Part shown: positions 12,580-26,808 of the stretch, in pieces
How positions within the stretch are numbered: position 1 is the first letter of the stretch
Layout: each line of letters begins with the position of its first letter
Origin: Mortierella alpina
Lineage: Eukaryota; Mortierellomycota; Mortierellomycetes; Mortierellales; Mortierellaceae
Length of the DNA stretch: 64,000 nucleotides
Reading direction: 5' to 3'
NCBI GenBank assembly: GCA_029449245.1
Contig: JANATF010000017.1
Coordinates: 62,001 to 126,000 of the forward strand
Notes under the pieces: generated by a model
The model's database searches: none
What the model saw: only the letters and a program-made list of their open reading frames with translations
What the model was told of the DNA's origin: nothing
Translations under genes and position numbers: made by a program

Positions 12580-13977
12580 ATGGCATTGTATTTCGGACAT
12601 TCTTGTCGCACTGGCACTGCGTAGAAGCAACGATGCCACCCGAAGTACCGTCTGCTCACAACCTCGACTTTTTCTTAACTCGGATATGTGTTCTTCTTAT
12701 AGGGGTCGCTATTGTCAATTGGTGATGGGTCCTGCAGGAAGCGGCAAGGTAGAGGCATTCGTTGCATGAACGATAGCTATGATGGTTGCCTCTTGTTCGC
12801 ATGTCCAATTCAAGCTAACACGCAAACAAAAAAAAACGTTGTACCGTCTGCCGTGTGGTTTTGTAGTCCACCTACTGCTCCACGATCATGACGCACTGCC
12901 AGAACATTGGACGGGCAGTCCACCTGGTCAACCTGGATCCTGCAGCGGAGAAGTTTGAATACGAGCCCTCCATTGGTAAAGAAGAGACTCTTTTTTGCAT
13001 CGGGAACTGCTCGAAACAGCGCGGCGCCTCGCAAAAGACTATGGAGTGTGTGGACACTAACGACTAAGAACTGGATTTGCTACATATTCCACGGGAAACA
13101 TATTAGATATCAAGGATCTGATCTCTCTAGAGGATGTCATGGAGGAACTGCAATATGGACCTAACGGAGGATTGATCTACTGCATGGAGTTCTTGATGAA
13201 CAACATTGACTGGTTCGAGGACGAGGTTGGATCATACACGGACGACTACCTGATTATTGACTGCCCCGGTCAGATTGAGCTGTACACACACTTTGACATC
13301 ATGAAGCGGTTGGTCGAGGCCCTGGGACGAATGAACATTGCTATCTGTGGCGTGTACTTGCTCGAGTCGGTATGTTTTGCTTGCGGCTGTACCCCTTCTC
13401 ATCATTAGTACGCTCTGAAAGATCATGTCTGACTCGAAAACATGCTCTTTGAACGGGAACTTTTCTTAGCAATTTGTGGAAGACAAATCAAAGTTCTTTG
13501 CAGGAGTGATGAGTGCCATGAGTGCCATGATCAACCTGGAAATCCCACATATCAATGTCATGAGCAAGATTGATCTCTTGCCAAAGATGAAGGCGTCCGA
13601 ACTGGAAAGGTACAAATGTCAATCAGGCAACAAGGGGTGAAGGAAAGGAATTGACTTCTTCTCCTTGAAAACTGCCAGTCAGAAATACTAAGCCTAGAAA
13701 CCTTTTTTTTTTTAGATATTACAACCCTGACCCTCTGCTGCTTATGGAGGATGTGAATTCAAAGACAAGTCCAAAGTACCACCAATTGAACCAGGCCATC
13801 GGACAACTGGTCGAGGACTTTAACATGGTGGCATTTTTGCCTCTCAATGTCACGGACGAGGATTCGATAACGGCTATTCTGTCCCATGTCGACAATGCCA
13901 TTCAGTTTGGAGAAGATCAGGAGCCAAAGGAGCCTGAGGAAGAAGGCGAGCCCGAGATGGACGATGACGACTATTAG
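12580..13977 (+). CDS. GPN3: GPN-loop GTPase 3
   Basis: Six exons: 12580..12587, 12703..12748, 12867..12975, 13107..13369, 13470..13609, 13716..13977; 275 aa, close to the family length. GPN GTPases assist assembly and nuclear import of RNA polymerase II. Visible motifs are the P-loop GPAGSGKST (residues 12-20), NLDPAAE, the family-defining GPN at 72-74 (QYGPNGG), the [12 protein letters not shown]3 region and an acidic C-terminus. Exons 2-6 are firm because every junction restores conserved sequence. The first exon is inferred: the conserved start region needs two bases carried across the acceptor at 12702, and an 8-base exon (ATGGCATT, then gtattt) provides exactly that, giving [18 protein letters not shown]. 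The alternative is an unspliced start at ATG 12686. The next gene, on the minus strand, is convergent. Confidence 0.93.
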
Positions 13978-14220
13978 CATCGTTCTTTGCACCATGTGGC
14001 ACCCTTCTGCATCCCTCAGCATCGATTGGCATATCAACACCTTCTCTTCCATACTCGAATAAAGCACAGCTCCATATCACTTGTACCATATCACTCTGCA
14101 TCAGACAATGGGACACTCATGGGCATAGCCATCGCAAAGGGACAGGACGCATTGCAAACAAAGGAACATTTCTTCTGACGCTGATATTTTTTAATGTCTG
14201 CGCAACAAGATAGGGATCGT

Positions 14221-16153
14221 CTATATCCGCAGCGGGATCTTTTCGAGCTGAAAGTGCTGCACGAGAATGGGCTCTGGTGGACCGTGCCGCGAACTAACGA
14301 CCGAACGATAATGAGATCGATGATGGGCAAATCCCTTTCGTGACCATTGACGAGCGCGCGCATCCGTCGATAATAATCTGGGTTCACCACCATAATAGCC
14401 CATAAACCTGGCCCTCTCAATCTCATCGTCCGCATCTCCGTCCGTGTCTCTGTCGATGCCCTCGGGGCGATGACCACCACGATAGTACTGGCGTGCGATA
14501 CAGTTCCTCTCCCTGTGCTTGTCTTCGTCCCCATCCTCGTCAGCAGGGCCATTCGTTCGATGTCCAAACAGGTTCTGATATTCCGCCTCGATCTCCTGGT
14601 CGGTCCTGTGAAGGTTCGTCATGCCTCGGATCTTGGACCACTGGTGCGGGAGTCTTGACTGGGTTGCTGCAAGGTAGAGAGCCCTTTTCTCATCCAGAGT
14701 CCATGCTTTGTAGTTCAAGGTAACCCTGCTCGGATGTGGCTTGAAGGAAGGCTCATCGCTTTGGTGCTGCGGCCGACGTCGGTGAGGAATTGGCGGTGGC
14801 AGACCCGGCATGCCCCAAGGACAGATGACCTCTTGTTTTGCAGTATCGTGATGAGGTGGAGCTGGAGCTGGAGCATCCGCTGTGAAGCAGGGGTTGCATA
14901 TCTGGCAAGAGCATTCGCGCGAGGGCAAGGTTGCGGTGGTGGTCTTCATTTTGGCGCCATGGATGGAGTCACTTGAACGAGAACTTGAGCGAGAGACAGG
15001 AGAATACATGTGATCGCTGGGTGATGAAGACCTTCCTGCCTTTTTACCTGGAGAAGGTAAAGGTGTGGCGACATCACCGGGTTCGCGCTTGATTGCTCCG
15101 ATTGGACGCGAGTCGTCCGTGTCCTCTTGTTTTACAATATCGTAACAGCCGTCTTCGGCTTGAGAATGAATGGATGGAGACGAGTGGACAAGGTCGGGAA
15201 TAGGGGACAACATGCTAGGGTGCGATGATAACGATGTCTGAACGGGCAAATAAATGGGCATATAAAAAAACAAAAAAACCAGCAGCGAGGTCAGTGCCCA
15301 AAAAACAAAAAAAAAAACACAAAATCTCCCAGTAATGCAACAAGATGGTCATGCTCACTACCTGCGGCTCGGAACTCCTGGCCCAGTGGTGCAAGCTATA
15401 TGGACTGGTCTCGCGCGAGCGAATGCGTTGATGACTGTGGAGCCGGTGGGAGAGTTGTTCAGTGTTCTCGCGCACTACGGTGGAACCTGCGGCGGCTGGG
15501 AGTGATTTTTGAAACGAAGTGACACTGGAGAGGAGTCTTCTGACAATGTCATTATCGCGGATCGACATCTCTTTTGAAGTGGGTTCGAGACTACCAGCCG
15601 AGATATGACGATGATTAACAGGGCTTTGGTCCTGACCCTGAGTCTGGGCACGATATGAATGTCTTCGCAGGTTTGCGAAATTTAGGGACGGAGTACAGGC
15701 GGCCGAATCTGTCCCTGAATCGGCGCTGCGGGCGCTGGGTGTGGTGGCAGGGGACGAGGGTATTAATAGCCGGGTTGGAGAGGGAGGTCCATCTGGGGTG
15801 TCAGAATTGTGAAAAGAGGGCTGGCTTTGGTATGGGCAGTGGTGCTGATGCTGGGGCTGGTGTGGACGAGTGTGTTGGCGATGGGGTTCTTGCTGCTTAC
15901 GATGCAATTCGCATTGTCGTACATATTCTTCGTAGATGGCCTGCAGCTGCTGAAATTTAGGGTGACGCGACTGTGCGCTGAGTTTGGCGTGGTGTATCTG
16001 ACTGAGCGTGTGCTCGAGCGCATGCTGCCTTGCAAGGTGAACGTAGGCGGAAGACGCAGAGGATGGTGTGTTCAATGGTGGGTTTCTGGGATAAAAGGGA
16101 CTGGACATCGCGGATCGCGATGGTTTGCTGGAAACTCGACGTTCTGGAGACAT
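14221..16153 (-). CDS. Single SANT/Myb-like repeat protein
   Basis: Two exons on the minus strand: 15362..16153 and 14221..15237, with a 124 bp intron that has a gtagtg donor and a ttcag acceptor; 602 aa. Exon 1 is Ser/His/Gln-rich with an amphipathic segment around residues 25-70. Exon 2 carries one SANT-like repeat at about residues 437-490 (KAWTLDEKRALYLAA ... QWSKIRGM ... EIEAEYQNLFG). Repeat 1 of the gene at 9888 has the same E-I-E-x-E-Y-x-x-L-[YF]-G ending, so the two are probably paralogous. A CXXC pair (CSCQICNPC) lies upstream of the repeat. The start was taken as ATG 16153. An acceptor-like CTCCTGCAG lies about 60 bases upstream, so a further 5' exon is possible. Function unknown; a nuclear role is inferred. 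Confidence 0.75.
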
Positions 16154-17641
16154 TTTGCTTTTGATGGAATGCTTGCAGCTGAAAAGATTGGAAATCCACG
16201 ATGCTGAGACCTGCAGGAGAAAAAAAACCGTTAGACATGAAAAGAGTCTGACAAAAAGAAAAGGACAAACGGCAAAAAGATGGCCGCTGAAAATATAACA
16301 AAAAAAACAGGTACAACGGGCGGCTCCTTTATCGATCGTTTGACAGCCTTTCGTAATACATGCATCTAGCAGTGGATGGCCAGCTATCGGGTCCTATCTC
16401 TTAAACCACTGCAGAACCATTCTAAAGGATCGCTTGCCTCGGTTTCCCCCTTGCCCCCCCCCCCCCACTCCCCCCAGTTTTGACATTTCCCACAGCCGAT
16501 GTCATTTAGACAATTGAAGTGCATCGCAATAATCATCGGGTCTCTCAAACTCAAGGACGAGGCGTGCCTGTCATGGGTGCGACCAAATGTGGGTTCTCAG
16601 CCGAGTCCTAGCAACCGTGTCACTTACTCAATCTCTAAAAGGGCTCGTCGAATGAATATGGTGATGAATGTGAAGTGTGAAATGCGAATGCGAATGTGAA
16701 TGCAGCATAAAGTTGAATGAGACAAGAAAGAAGGCAGCCGCGAGGGCTAGTGAGATGAAGAGACGGTGCAGAGAAACGAACAGCCCCGAGTGTCTCGATC
16801 CCGTTGCGCTCCTTATACATTGAGACTCTCACGATGCTTCCGCTGTCGAAATCAAGGTGGTACAAAAGCGGAAAGACTCGCTAGCTTATTGTGGGATGCC
16901 TTGGTCCAAAGGCACTTGTGATGAAGTAATACTCCTTGTTTTTTTTGGCTTACGGCGGGTGGGGCCAGTACTGCAAGATTCGCGCCGGCTCGCTTCACCA
17001 AAATTTCCTGCAAAAGTGTACAGGAGCCGAGCTTTGAGAACTGAGGGACAGCTGAATGTTTAAAAAAAAGGCTGTGCCTTGGTCAAGGCGGCCCACACAG
17101 GGAGTAACACAGACTATAATATTTAAGGTTGGCACGTTCGTAGACATGTCGCGCTTGATGCCAAAGTATAAACGCGAAGGTCCTCGTTTCTCGCATTTTG
17201 TCGCCGATTATGTCGCTTCTTTTAGGATCGTCGCAAGAGCGCAGCTCTATCACACCCATGATCCCTGACAGTTGGAAGACCGGAATGCGAGGTGCGCCTG
17301 CCCTCACTCATCGTGCTTTAAAAATACCATAAACATCTCTCTCCCTCGGCTGCATCAAGAGCCTCAGCCGAGCCCACTCTGTATAAATTCTCTCACGCTG
17401 CCGCTGCAGAGTCAATTGCCGATGCGGCATACCACTCCTTGCGAACGCCAAGGCACGGTTCACGCATGGGTGTGTTCATACCTCTTCTACTTCTCTTTCC
17501 AGTCATAATTGCCCCTTCGAGGGCATTGGTAGCTTGACAAGTGTGCATCCGCCCGCTGGATTAGGTCCTAAGGAGTATCTTTTATCCCTGGCGGGGGGTT
17601 TTTTGCTTGTTGCTGTTTCCGCGTATCTGTTTATTGCGGAT
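16154..17641. other. 1.5 kb intergenic region
   Basis: No supportable gene. It holds the upstream region of the minus-strand Myb-like gene, a 13-base C run at about 16454-16466, a perfect 8 bp stem hairpin at 17345-17372 and a TATA-like tgtataaat just after it (about 17380). Confidence 0.55.
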
Positions 17642-20580
17642 TTATTCCAACTTTTCTCGCTTATTGACAACCCTGATACCTCTGGCTTTCATAACCGAAA
17701 CCTGCACCGGATCCGTGATCGAAAACTCATGTCCAAAAGTCGCCCCTTCCAATACCAAGGTCTTCAAACTTGTCCGTAGAGGTATCGCTGCCAAAAATTG
17801 CTCCACGTTCTTCAGCGTGAATTTCGGTGTGCTGATATCCAAGTACTCCAAACAATCAAAGTTCATAACCGCTGCCAGCTCCATCCATTGCTTTGGAAAC
17901 AATCCGTTCGCAATGGTCAGGCTCTTCAGTTTTGGTAGGAGGCTGATCACTTCGCGTAGCTGAGCAAAGTAGTGTTCGTCGAAACCGTGGCCGGAGAATG
18001 TGAAATCATCAACCAGCATGGCATCTTTGCCGGCAGCCTTCATGGATCGTAGCAAAGTCGAGAGCGGCAATTTCTTGGCGTCCAACTGGGTTGTGATTCG
18101 GAGTAGGCGCAGATGCTGCCATTGGATCTGCGATACCACTTGCACGTCTGCAGCACAGACCATGTCAACGGTCAGGGAATTTAAAGGACTCTGGGCGACC
18201 ACCTTCCGTAAAGCCTGAGCACGACCCACCGTCATCTGATCTGGCTCTACCTCGCCCTGTCGCTCAACGGCCAAAACCTCGAGAATAGACTGCCTGGCTG
18301 CTGTCTTGGTCGTTGCTTGGGCCAAAATGACCGCAATCTCTTCTGTCGTATCGTTGCACAGACCAAAGACGGTGATATGATGCCCCCATTCTTTCAAAAA
18401 GCCCGGAAATTCTCTCCATTCGATATCGACCACATCTCCCACAGGGATGATCATCTCAAACCAAATGGTGTCGTCGGAAGTCCCGAGCTGGAGCTTGAGC
18501 GGGACGGCATCTTCCCATCGGGACATCAGGATCGCATGAATCATGATCAAGACTTCGTTACTATACACGCTGAGTTGCATCCGTTCCAGGTTTGGAGATC
18601 GAGCGGCCAGGGTAGAGATCCTGAGTTCATCCTTTTCCAGCGAGGACCATTCCCCCATCGCAAAAGTCTTGAGGTTTGGATAATCATCCTTGGAGGAGAT
18701 TCCTGAACGACGAAAGAAGTCTGCAGGGACCCCTCGCAGATGGACATTCTTCAAAGCCGGGTACTTGAGCAGTGAGAGAATAGGGTCATATCGCCGTTTG
18801 CCCGTCAAGTTGATTCCAAAGGTCGGTCCAGTTTCGAGGTGCAGGTTCAGCGTCAGAGTTGTGATGGTGGATTTCTTGATTGTTTCCTTGAGCCGCGTCA
18901 GATCCGCATTCTCTTGCTTCCATTCCATGGTGAGATCCAGCTCATAGATGCCCTGAGACTTCAACAGCGCCTCGTACAGTTGAGCTGCTGCGACAGCCGA
19001 CTTGATAGTGACCACCACTTTGCCTACTTGCTCATCAACAACGCCACGGGCTGTCTTGACGGTCTCGCAAAGTCTCATGTTGTTCGCCGCTTGATAACCC
19101 TCGCGGTAATGATCTTTGCAGACCCACTTGACATGGCCATGTTTGGTCGTAATCCGGTACAAGTTTCCCAAAAGGTTGTCGGAATCGCCCAGTGACAGGT
19201 ACGAAGCCAGTTGGCGCAGATCAGCACCCTCGAGACCCTTGACATCCATCAAGTACTCTGCAATCTCGGCTTGAGACGACTTTTTCAGATCGATAGAGCC
19301 CTCATTCTTTTGCAGTTCCTTGACACGAAAATCTTCCAGAAAGGATATTGACTGATCGACGCCGTCGATCACCTGCCGCGTCACGGTCGCGCAAGACTCC
19401 TTGACCGAATCCACCACATCGACCACCTTCAAGGTCGCCAGTGCCGGGACTACAATTCCAGCAACCGAGATTCCATGTTTCAATAGCGTCAGCATGACCA
19501 GCAGATACGGACCATAGTCGACAAAGAACTTGCTCGGTTGTGTGATCGAATAACCATCGTGTTTCGCCAGGTGCAGGTGGTGGGGAAGCTTGCTCCCCGC
19601 TCGCTTCGTGTGTTCACCGCACTCGCAAATAAAGTACAGTCGAAACTTTGTCCCCAACATGTTTGCAGGATTCCATTTCGATATAGGCGTCTCTGGTAGG
19701 ACGATGAACAACCGTGGAATGGTGTACTCGAGGAGTTCAAAGTTTTGAACCAAGATCGCCTCCGCCTTGGTTTGGACCAAGGCCAGCCGGTCCAGAGCCT
19801 CTTGCTGCATTCGGATCACCTGTTCAGATTTGTTGACCAGCTCTTCAAGACGGCCATGGACGAACTGTTTAAACTCGGGGTTGGCGGCGGACATCAAGTT
19901 CTCGAGGTGGATGGGATCAGATATGGAGGCGGTGACCGCCATTGACGTGGTCGTTGGCATCGCTGTCGAAACGGAAGCGTCGGGGCTCGGTTCGATCGGT
20001 ACTGGGGACTGCTGCTCGATAACAGCAACCTCCTTGGGCAAAGGTGTGGAGACGACCACCTCTGGCTCTGGCAGCGTCTCTTGAGTAGCTGAAGTCTGGC
20101 TTGCTGTCTCTAAAGCAGTTATGAGATCGACCTCAGCAGCTACAGCGGGGCTGGGCGGTGCCGGCTGTTGTTGGATTGTTGCCACAGTCGATGGATCCTC
20201 TATGATGTCAATAATGGCACCCAGCCGACAGGGGATCCGCTCCGGAATGTACCTGGGTTTGCGTGTAGTGTGTGTACAATAGTGCCGCGTCAACAACAAG
20301 GTTCGGAATTAAACGCATAGACTCAAGAAACAGCAACAGCAGCGACTGGAGGGGGCACATACTTGCGATGGTCAGGTCCTCTCATGAACGGGATGGAAAT
20401 AGTGCCGGCCTCGAACCTGGCGGCCGTCGTGTCAAAGGCATACTGGACATCCTCCAGGAAGATGAACCCCTTCTCGCCCGACACACTGGAGGCTAGGATC
20501 TCAAAGTCGCGGACGAGGGAGCCGAGACGGAAGCGCTGCAGGGCGCTGTCGGAAGGACTGTCGCAGACGGGGGTAGCCAT
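17642..20580 (-). CDS. Unrecognised conserved protein with LRR-like C-terminal half (paralogue A)
   Basis: Two exons: 20363..20580 and 17642..20252; 942 aa. The intron is 110 bp, phase 2. Exon 1 encodes a conserved N-terminal block (QRFRLGSLVRDFE ... [13 protein letters not shown] ... IPFMRGPDHRK) completed by YIPERIPCR after the junction. A Pro/Thr/Glu-rich linker follows, then a helical stretch and a block around residues 245-330 with IPRLFIVLPE, FRLYFICECG and [11 protein letters not shown]. The C-terminal half, from about residue 480, has irregular leucine-rich repeats. I do not recognise the family and assign no function; an intracellular binding scaffold is a guess. It is head-to-head with paralogue B, which has the same block order and the intron at the same place and phase. 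The first exon, intron site and second exon support each other well. Confidence 0.85.
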
Positions 20581-20887
20581 GGGCAGAAGAGCGACACAAT
20601 GGGCAGCAGGAAGGGGAATGGGAGGTGCGAATGCGAATGGGGGATGAGAAAGAGGGTGGATGCGGGCGAATGGTCCAGAGCCAGAAGCCGACGTGCGAGC
20701 ACCTGGCTCTCATATGCATGCACGATACAGCCGCGGTGGTACAAGCAGATCGATTTTAATTCGTCGCCCGCGCCCTCGTTCTGCTCTCTCGCTCTCCCAT
20801 GGGGTCCCATGGCAATCCCATCTCTCTCTCTCACTCTCTCTTCCTCATTCACATCTCCTCATCCCCTGCAGTCCACCACAGCCTCAC
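20581..20887. promoter_or_regulatory. Shared 307 bp divergent promoter of the LRR-like paralogues
   Basis: Both start codons face outward from this spacer. It holds short pyrimidine tracts (tctctctctctcactctctc at about 20820) and a cccatggggtcccatgg stretch near 20798-20814. No clear TATA box is visible. Divergent arrangement suggests co-regulation, which is inference. Confidence 0.5.
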
Positions 20888-24015
<3,128 letters not shown>

Positions 24016-24304
24016 AAACTCACATACACATTTGGCTTTATGGGCTTGCAGCATATCCATTGTACAGGGCAAAAGACGCGGACGCGACGCATTTGGACCA
24101 CTGTCGCCAGCATCCGACACGAGTAAAGAGACCTGCGGCAGGCCTCTTTAATTGCATACCCCATTTAATTGACAACACTATTTCTATAATTGCACATCCA
24201 AAACTCCAACCCTCTCTAATTGCATATCAACGCCTCATAGTATATGTGAAACCTGGCCAACAAAATTTCATCTCGACAGTAGCCAATCAGCTTCTTCGAT
24301 TCTT
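24016..24304. other. Spacer between LRR-like gene and tRNA
   Basis: No gene. The right part carries several scattered copies of an AATTGCATA-like word (about 24151-24225) in A/T-richer sequence. Confidence 0.5.
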
Positions 24305-24376
24305 TCCTAGTTGGTCCAGTGGTCAGGATTTGTCGCTCTCACCGACAAGGCCCGGGTTCGATCCCCGGACTGGGAA
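24305..24376 (+). tRNA. tRNA-Glu (anticodon CUC)
   Basis: A 72-base cloverleaf. Acceptor stem TCCTAGT pairs with ACTGGGA (one G-T wobble). The D arm is GTCC/GGAT, the anticodon stem TGTCG/CGACA has loop CTCTCAC giving anticodon CTC, and the T arm CGGG-TTCGATC-CCCG is intact; the discriminator base is A. The D-arm and GGTTCGATC sequences match the internal A and B boxes of RNA polymerase III. A CTTTTG just downstream is a likely terminator. No intron is present. Confidence 0.96.
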
Positions 24377-25509
24377 CAATCTTTTGCATTTTGCTTCATG
24401 ACTCGCTCTTTTTGATAGGTGCCAAGCGCGCAATATGATTGGCTGAGAGACCAATAGATCTTGATGATACCATCGCGTCTTCGTAAGACGCAATATGGCG
24501 AATCTAGGTTATGATGGCGCGATAGTGCACAATGCACGCTATCGGTGCGGCTCTCTCCTTGCATTTTTCTTTTCTTTTACTGTCTATGTATTACACACAG
24601 TCAGTCCACAATTGGATCGGAGGTGGGTGGAGCCGAAACTACGAATGCCGACGTAGGACGAGAGCGGACGTGCACGCGTCCTTGCCTCTCCCCCCCCAGC
24701 AGAACAGAAAAGAAAAGGAGAGAAAAAAGAGGCACACCATCCGTCCACTCTCTTCACCATGTCCTTCGTTCTCATGCGATCTTCATTGCTAAACAACAGG
24801 CGTGCTCATTGTTCTCTCTTCCTGGCTCTCTTTTTTTTTTTTTTTTGAGAAAGTTGAATCGAGATTTGTTGCGTGCTCTGGGAGAAGACGTGCTTTTCTA
24901 TCACCATTCAAAGGCTGATGGATCCTCTCCAAGACGATTGAGGGAGGAACAAGAAGAACCAGAAGAGAAGAGTGACACAGCAATGTGGATGATGAAGGCG
25001 CGACACTGCGATGTGCGCATGTAGCCATTTCTAAGCAATCGACTATGTTTGTTGAGATACGTGGTTTCTTTTTTTTGAACAAGGGAGCGCGCAGACGAGG
25101 CGATGGCACACGCCTTGATTTGTCATAATGCGATCCTCTGCTCGCCAATCGAGTTGCTGCTGTAGGAACCTTAGTCCGTTATCGCCGCAGAGCGTGGAGG
25201 AGCTGCGAGGGCTGGCTGCACCCCTCTTTGGCCTCTTGCGATCCAGCTCCGGCTTGCATGTGCAGAATATATAAACTGTCGGGGAAAAACGAACTCCTAC
25301 CTTCTCTTTTCTCTTTCTCTCCACTCTCATCACCTCTCAGCCTCTGCATCCACATTCATTTCTCTCTCACACTCTGCTTGCAACCCCTCACTTTTCTTTC
25401 CACCTCCACTATCGCCTCCACAAGACTCCACGCTGCATCTTTCATTCTCACCTCTGCACACAAACACTCCACCTCACCTGCAACTCTCACACCCGTTCTC
25501 TCACCCACC
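24377..25509. other. Intergenic region and promoter of PAPS reductase
   Basis: No gene. Two perfect small hairpins occur just after the tRNA (24475-24491 and 24520-24544). An 18-base-class T run lies near 24830-24846. The last 200 bases are a C/T-rich leader of the PAPS reductase gene. Confidence 0.55.
25268..25275 (+). promoter_or_regulatory. TATA box of PAPS reductase gene
   Basis: TATATAAA, about 235 bases upstream of the ATG at 25510, followed by a C/T-rich initiator and leader region. Confidence 0.6.
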
Positions 25510-26502
25510 ATGCCAGAATCCACAGCCAACAACCGCCTCCACAGCAGCAACCTGTCTGCCACCTTCACACCCGCCCACCTCAAGTTCATCAACGCCAAAC
25601 TCGAGAAGCTCTCGCCCGAGAAGATCATCGAGTGGGCCATGATCTCTCTGCCCGGCCTCATCCAGACCACCGCCTTTGGTCCCACTGGCCTCGTCATCCT
25701 CGACATGATCAACCGCATCCACATTGACCAGCAGGCCGCCGCCAACGTCCACCCAACCCCATCCTCCTCCTCGGCCTCCGAGGACGACGACGACAACCAG
25801 GACGAGAGCACAAGCCGCTTCAACAAGTCTGGCTACAACACCCGCCGCCACCCTGTGCCCTTGATCTTCATCGACACCCTCTACCATTTCCAGGAGACCT
25901 TGGACTTGGCCCAGCAGGTCCAGGACCACTACAACATCCCTCTCAAGGTCTACAAGCCAGAAAACTGCGAGACCACCCAAGAGTTTGAGCGCCAGCACGG
26001 CCAGCAGCTCTGGGAGAAGGACGAGCTCTCGTACGACTACCTGGTCAAGGTCGAGCCCGGCCGTAGAGCCTACCAGGAGCTGGGTGCGCAAGCCGTCATC
26101 TCGGGTCGTCGCCGATCCCAAAAGGGCGACCGCGCTCATCTCGACATTCTTGAGATCGAGCCCGGCACGGGTCTGCTCAAGCTCAACCCCTTGGCCTCTT
26201 GGTCCTTCCAGCAGGTCTGGACCTACCTCCGCGCGTACCAGGTTCCGTTCAACGCCCTCTTGGACCAGGGCTACCGGTCCATTGGTGACTGGCACTCGAC
26301 CAAGCCTGCCTCGAACCCAGACGATGAGCGTTCGGGCCGCTGGGAGGGCAAGCAAAAGACCGAGTGCGGTCTCCATGTCGACTACTTCAAGATGAGGGCA
26401 GAGTTCCAGGCTACCCAGAAGAAGAAGCAGGCGCTTCTGGCTGCTCAGCAACAGCAGCAGCAGCAACAGCAGCAAGAGACCTCCGCCGTCTTGGTTGCCT
26501 AA
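25510..26502 (+). CDS. MET16: Phosphoadenosine phosphosulfate (PAPS) reductase
   Basis: Single exon, 330 aa. Reduces PAPS to sulfite using thioredoxin, a cytosolic step of sulfate assimilation. The N-terminal block LPGLIQTTAFGPTGLVILDM and the VPLIFIDTLYHF strand are typical of the family's adenine-nucleotide hydrolase fold. SGRRRSQKGDRA and the C-terminal KTECGLH motif with the catalytic cysteine (about residue 286) are present. Two oddities are visible: an acidic/serine insertion (about residues 78-115, including a run of five Asp/Glu) between the first two core blocks, and a poly-Gln tract just before the C-terminus. ATG 25510 was chosen because the family N-terminus starts shortly after it; the longer frame upstream is C/T-rich leader. 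Convergent with FAB1, 306 bases apart. Confidence 0.95.
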   Translation: MPESTANNRLHSSNLSATFTPAHLKFINAKLEKLSPEKIIEWAMISLPGLIQTTAFGPTGLVILDMINRIHIDQQAAANVHPTPSSSSASEDDDDNQDESTSRFNKSGYNTRRHPVPLIFIDTLYHFQETLDLAQQVQDHYNIPLKVYKPENCETTQEFERQHGQQLWEKDELSYDYLVKVEPGRRAYQELGAQAVISGRRRSQKGDRAHLDILEIEPGTGLLKLNPLASWSFQQVWTYLRAYQVPFNALLDQGYRSIGDWHSTKPASNPDDERSGRWEGKQKTECGLHVDYFKMRAEFQATQKKKQALLAAQQQQQQQQQQETSAVLVA

Positions 26503-26808
26503 GGGTCCGAACACCACCCGAAAAAAAAAGACGAGAAATGATTTCGACGATAATCTCATCGCCCCCCTCCTCTTCTGCTCTCATAGAGAGGGGAAATCAC
26601 ACCATTTCCTACCGGTCCCCTTTTCCATCACACAACCTTCTGTATTTGTAGTCCTTTGCCCCTCCCTTCTCTCTGCGCACGAGCTCGTTCCTCATGTTGT
26701 ACATATACCTGCATCCCTTTTAATAATAAAAAAGAAAGAAACCAAAAAAAAAAGTGAAGCGGCTGTATCCTGTATCCTCTTTCCTGTATCCTGCACAAGA
26801 CCGCCGGC
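26503..26808. other. Convergent 3' spacer
   Basis: A 306-base spacer holding the 3' ends of the PAPS reductase and FAB1 genes. AATAATAAAAAAG near 26722 is a candidate poly(A) signal region. No gene. Confidence 0.6.

Noticed and set aside
25501-26559. 352-codon minus-strand ORF rich in Leu/Val/Gly
   Set aside because: Antisense shadow of the PAPS reductase gene caused by its GC-rich third positions.
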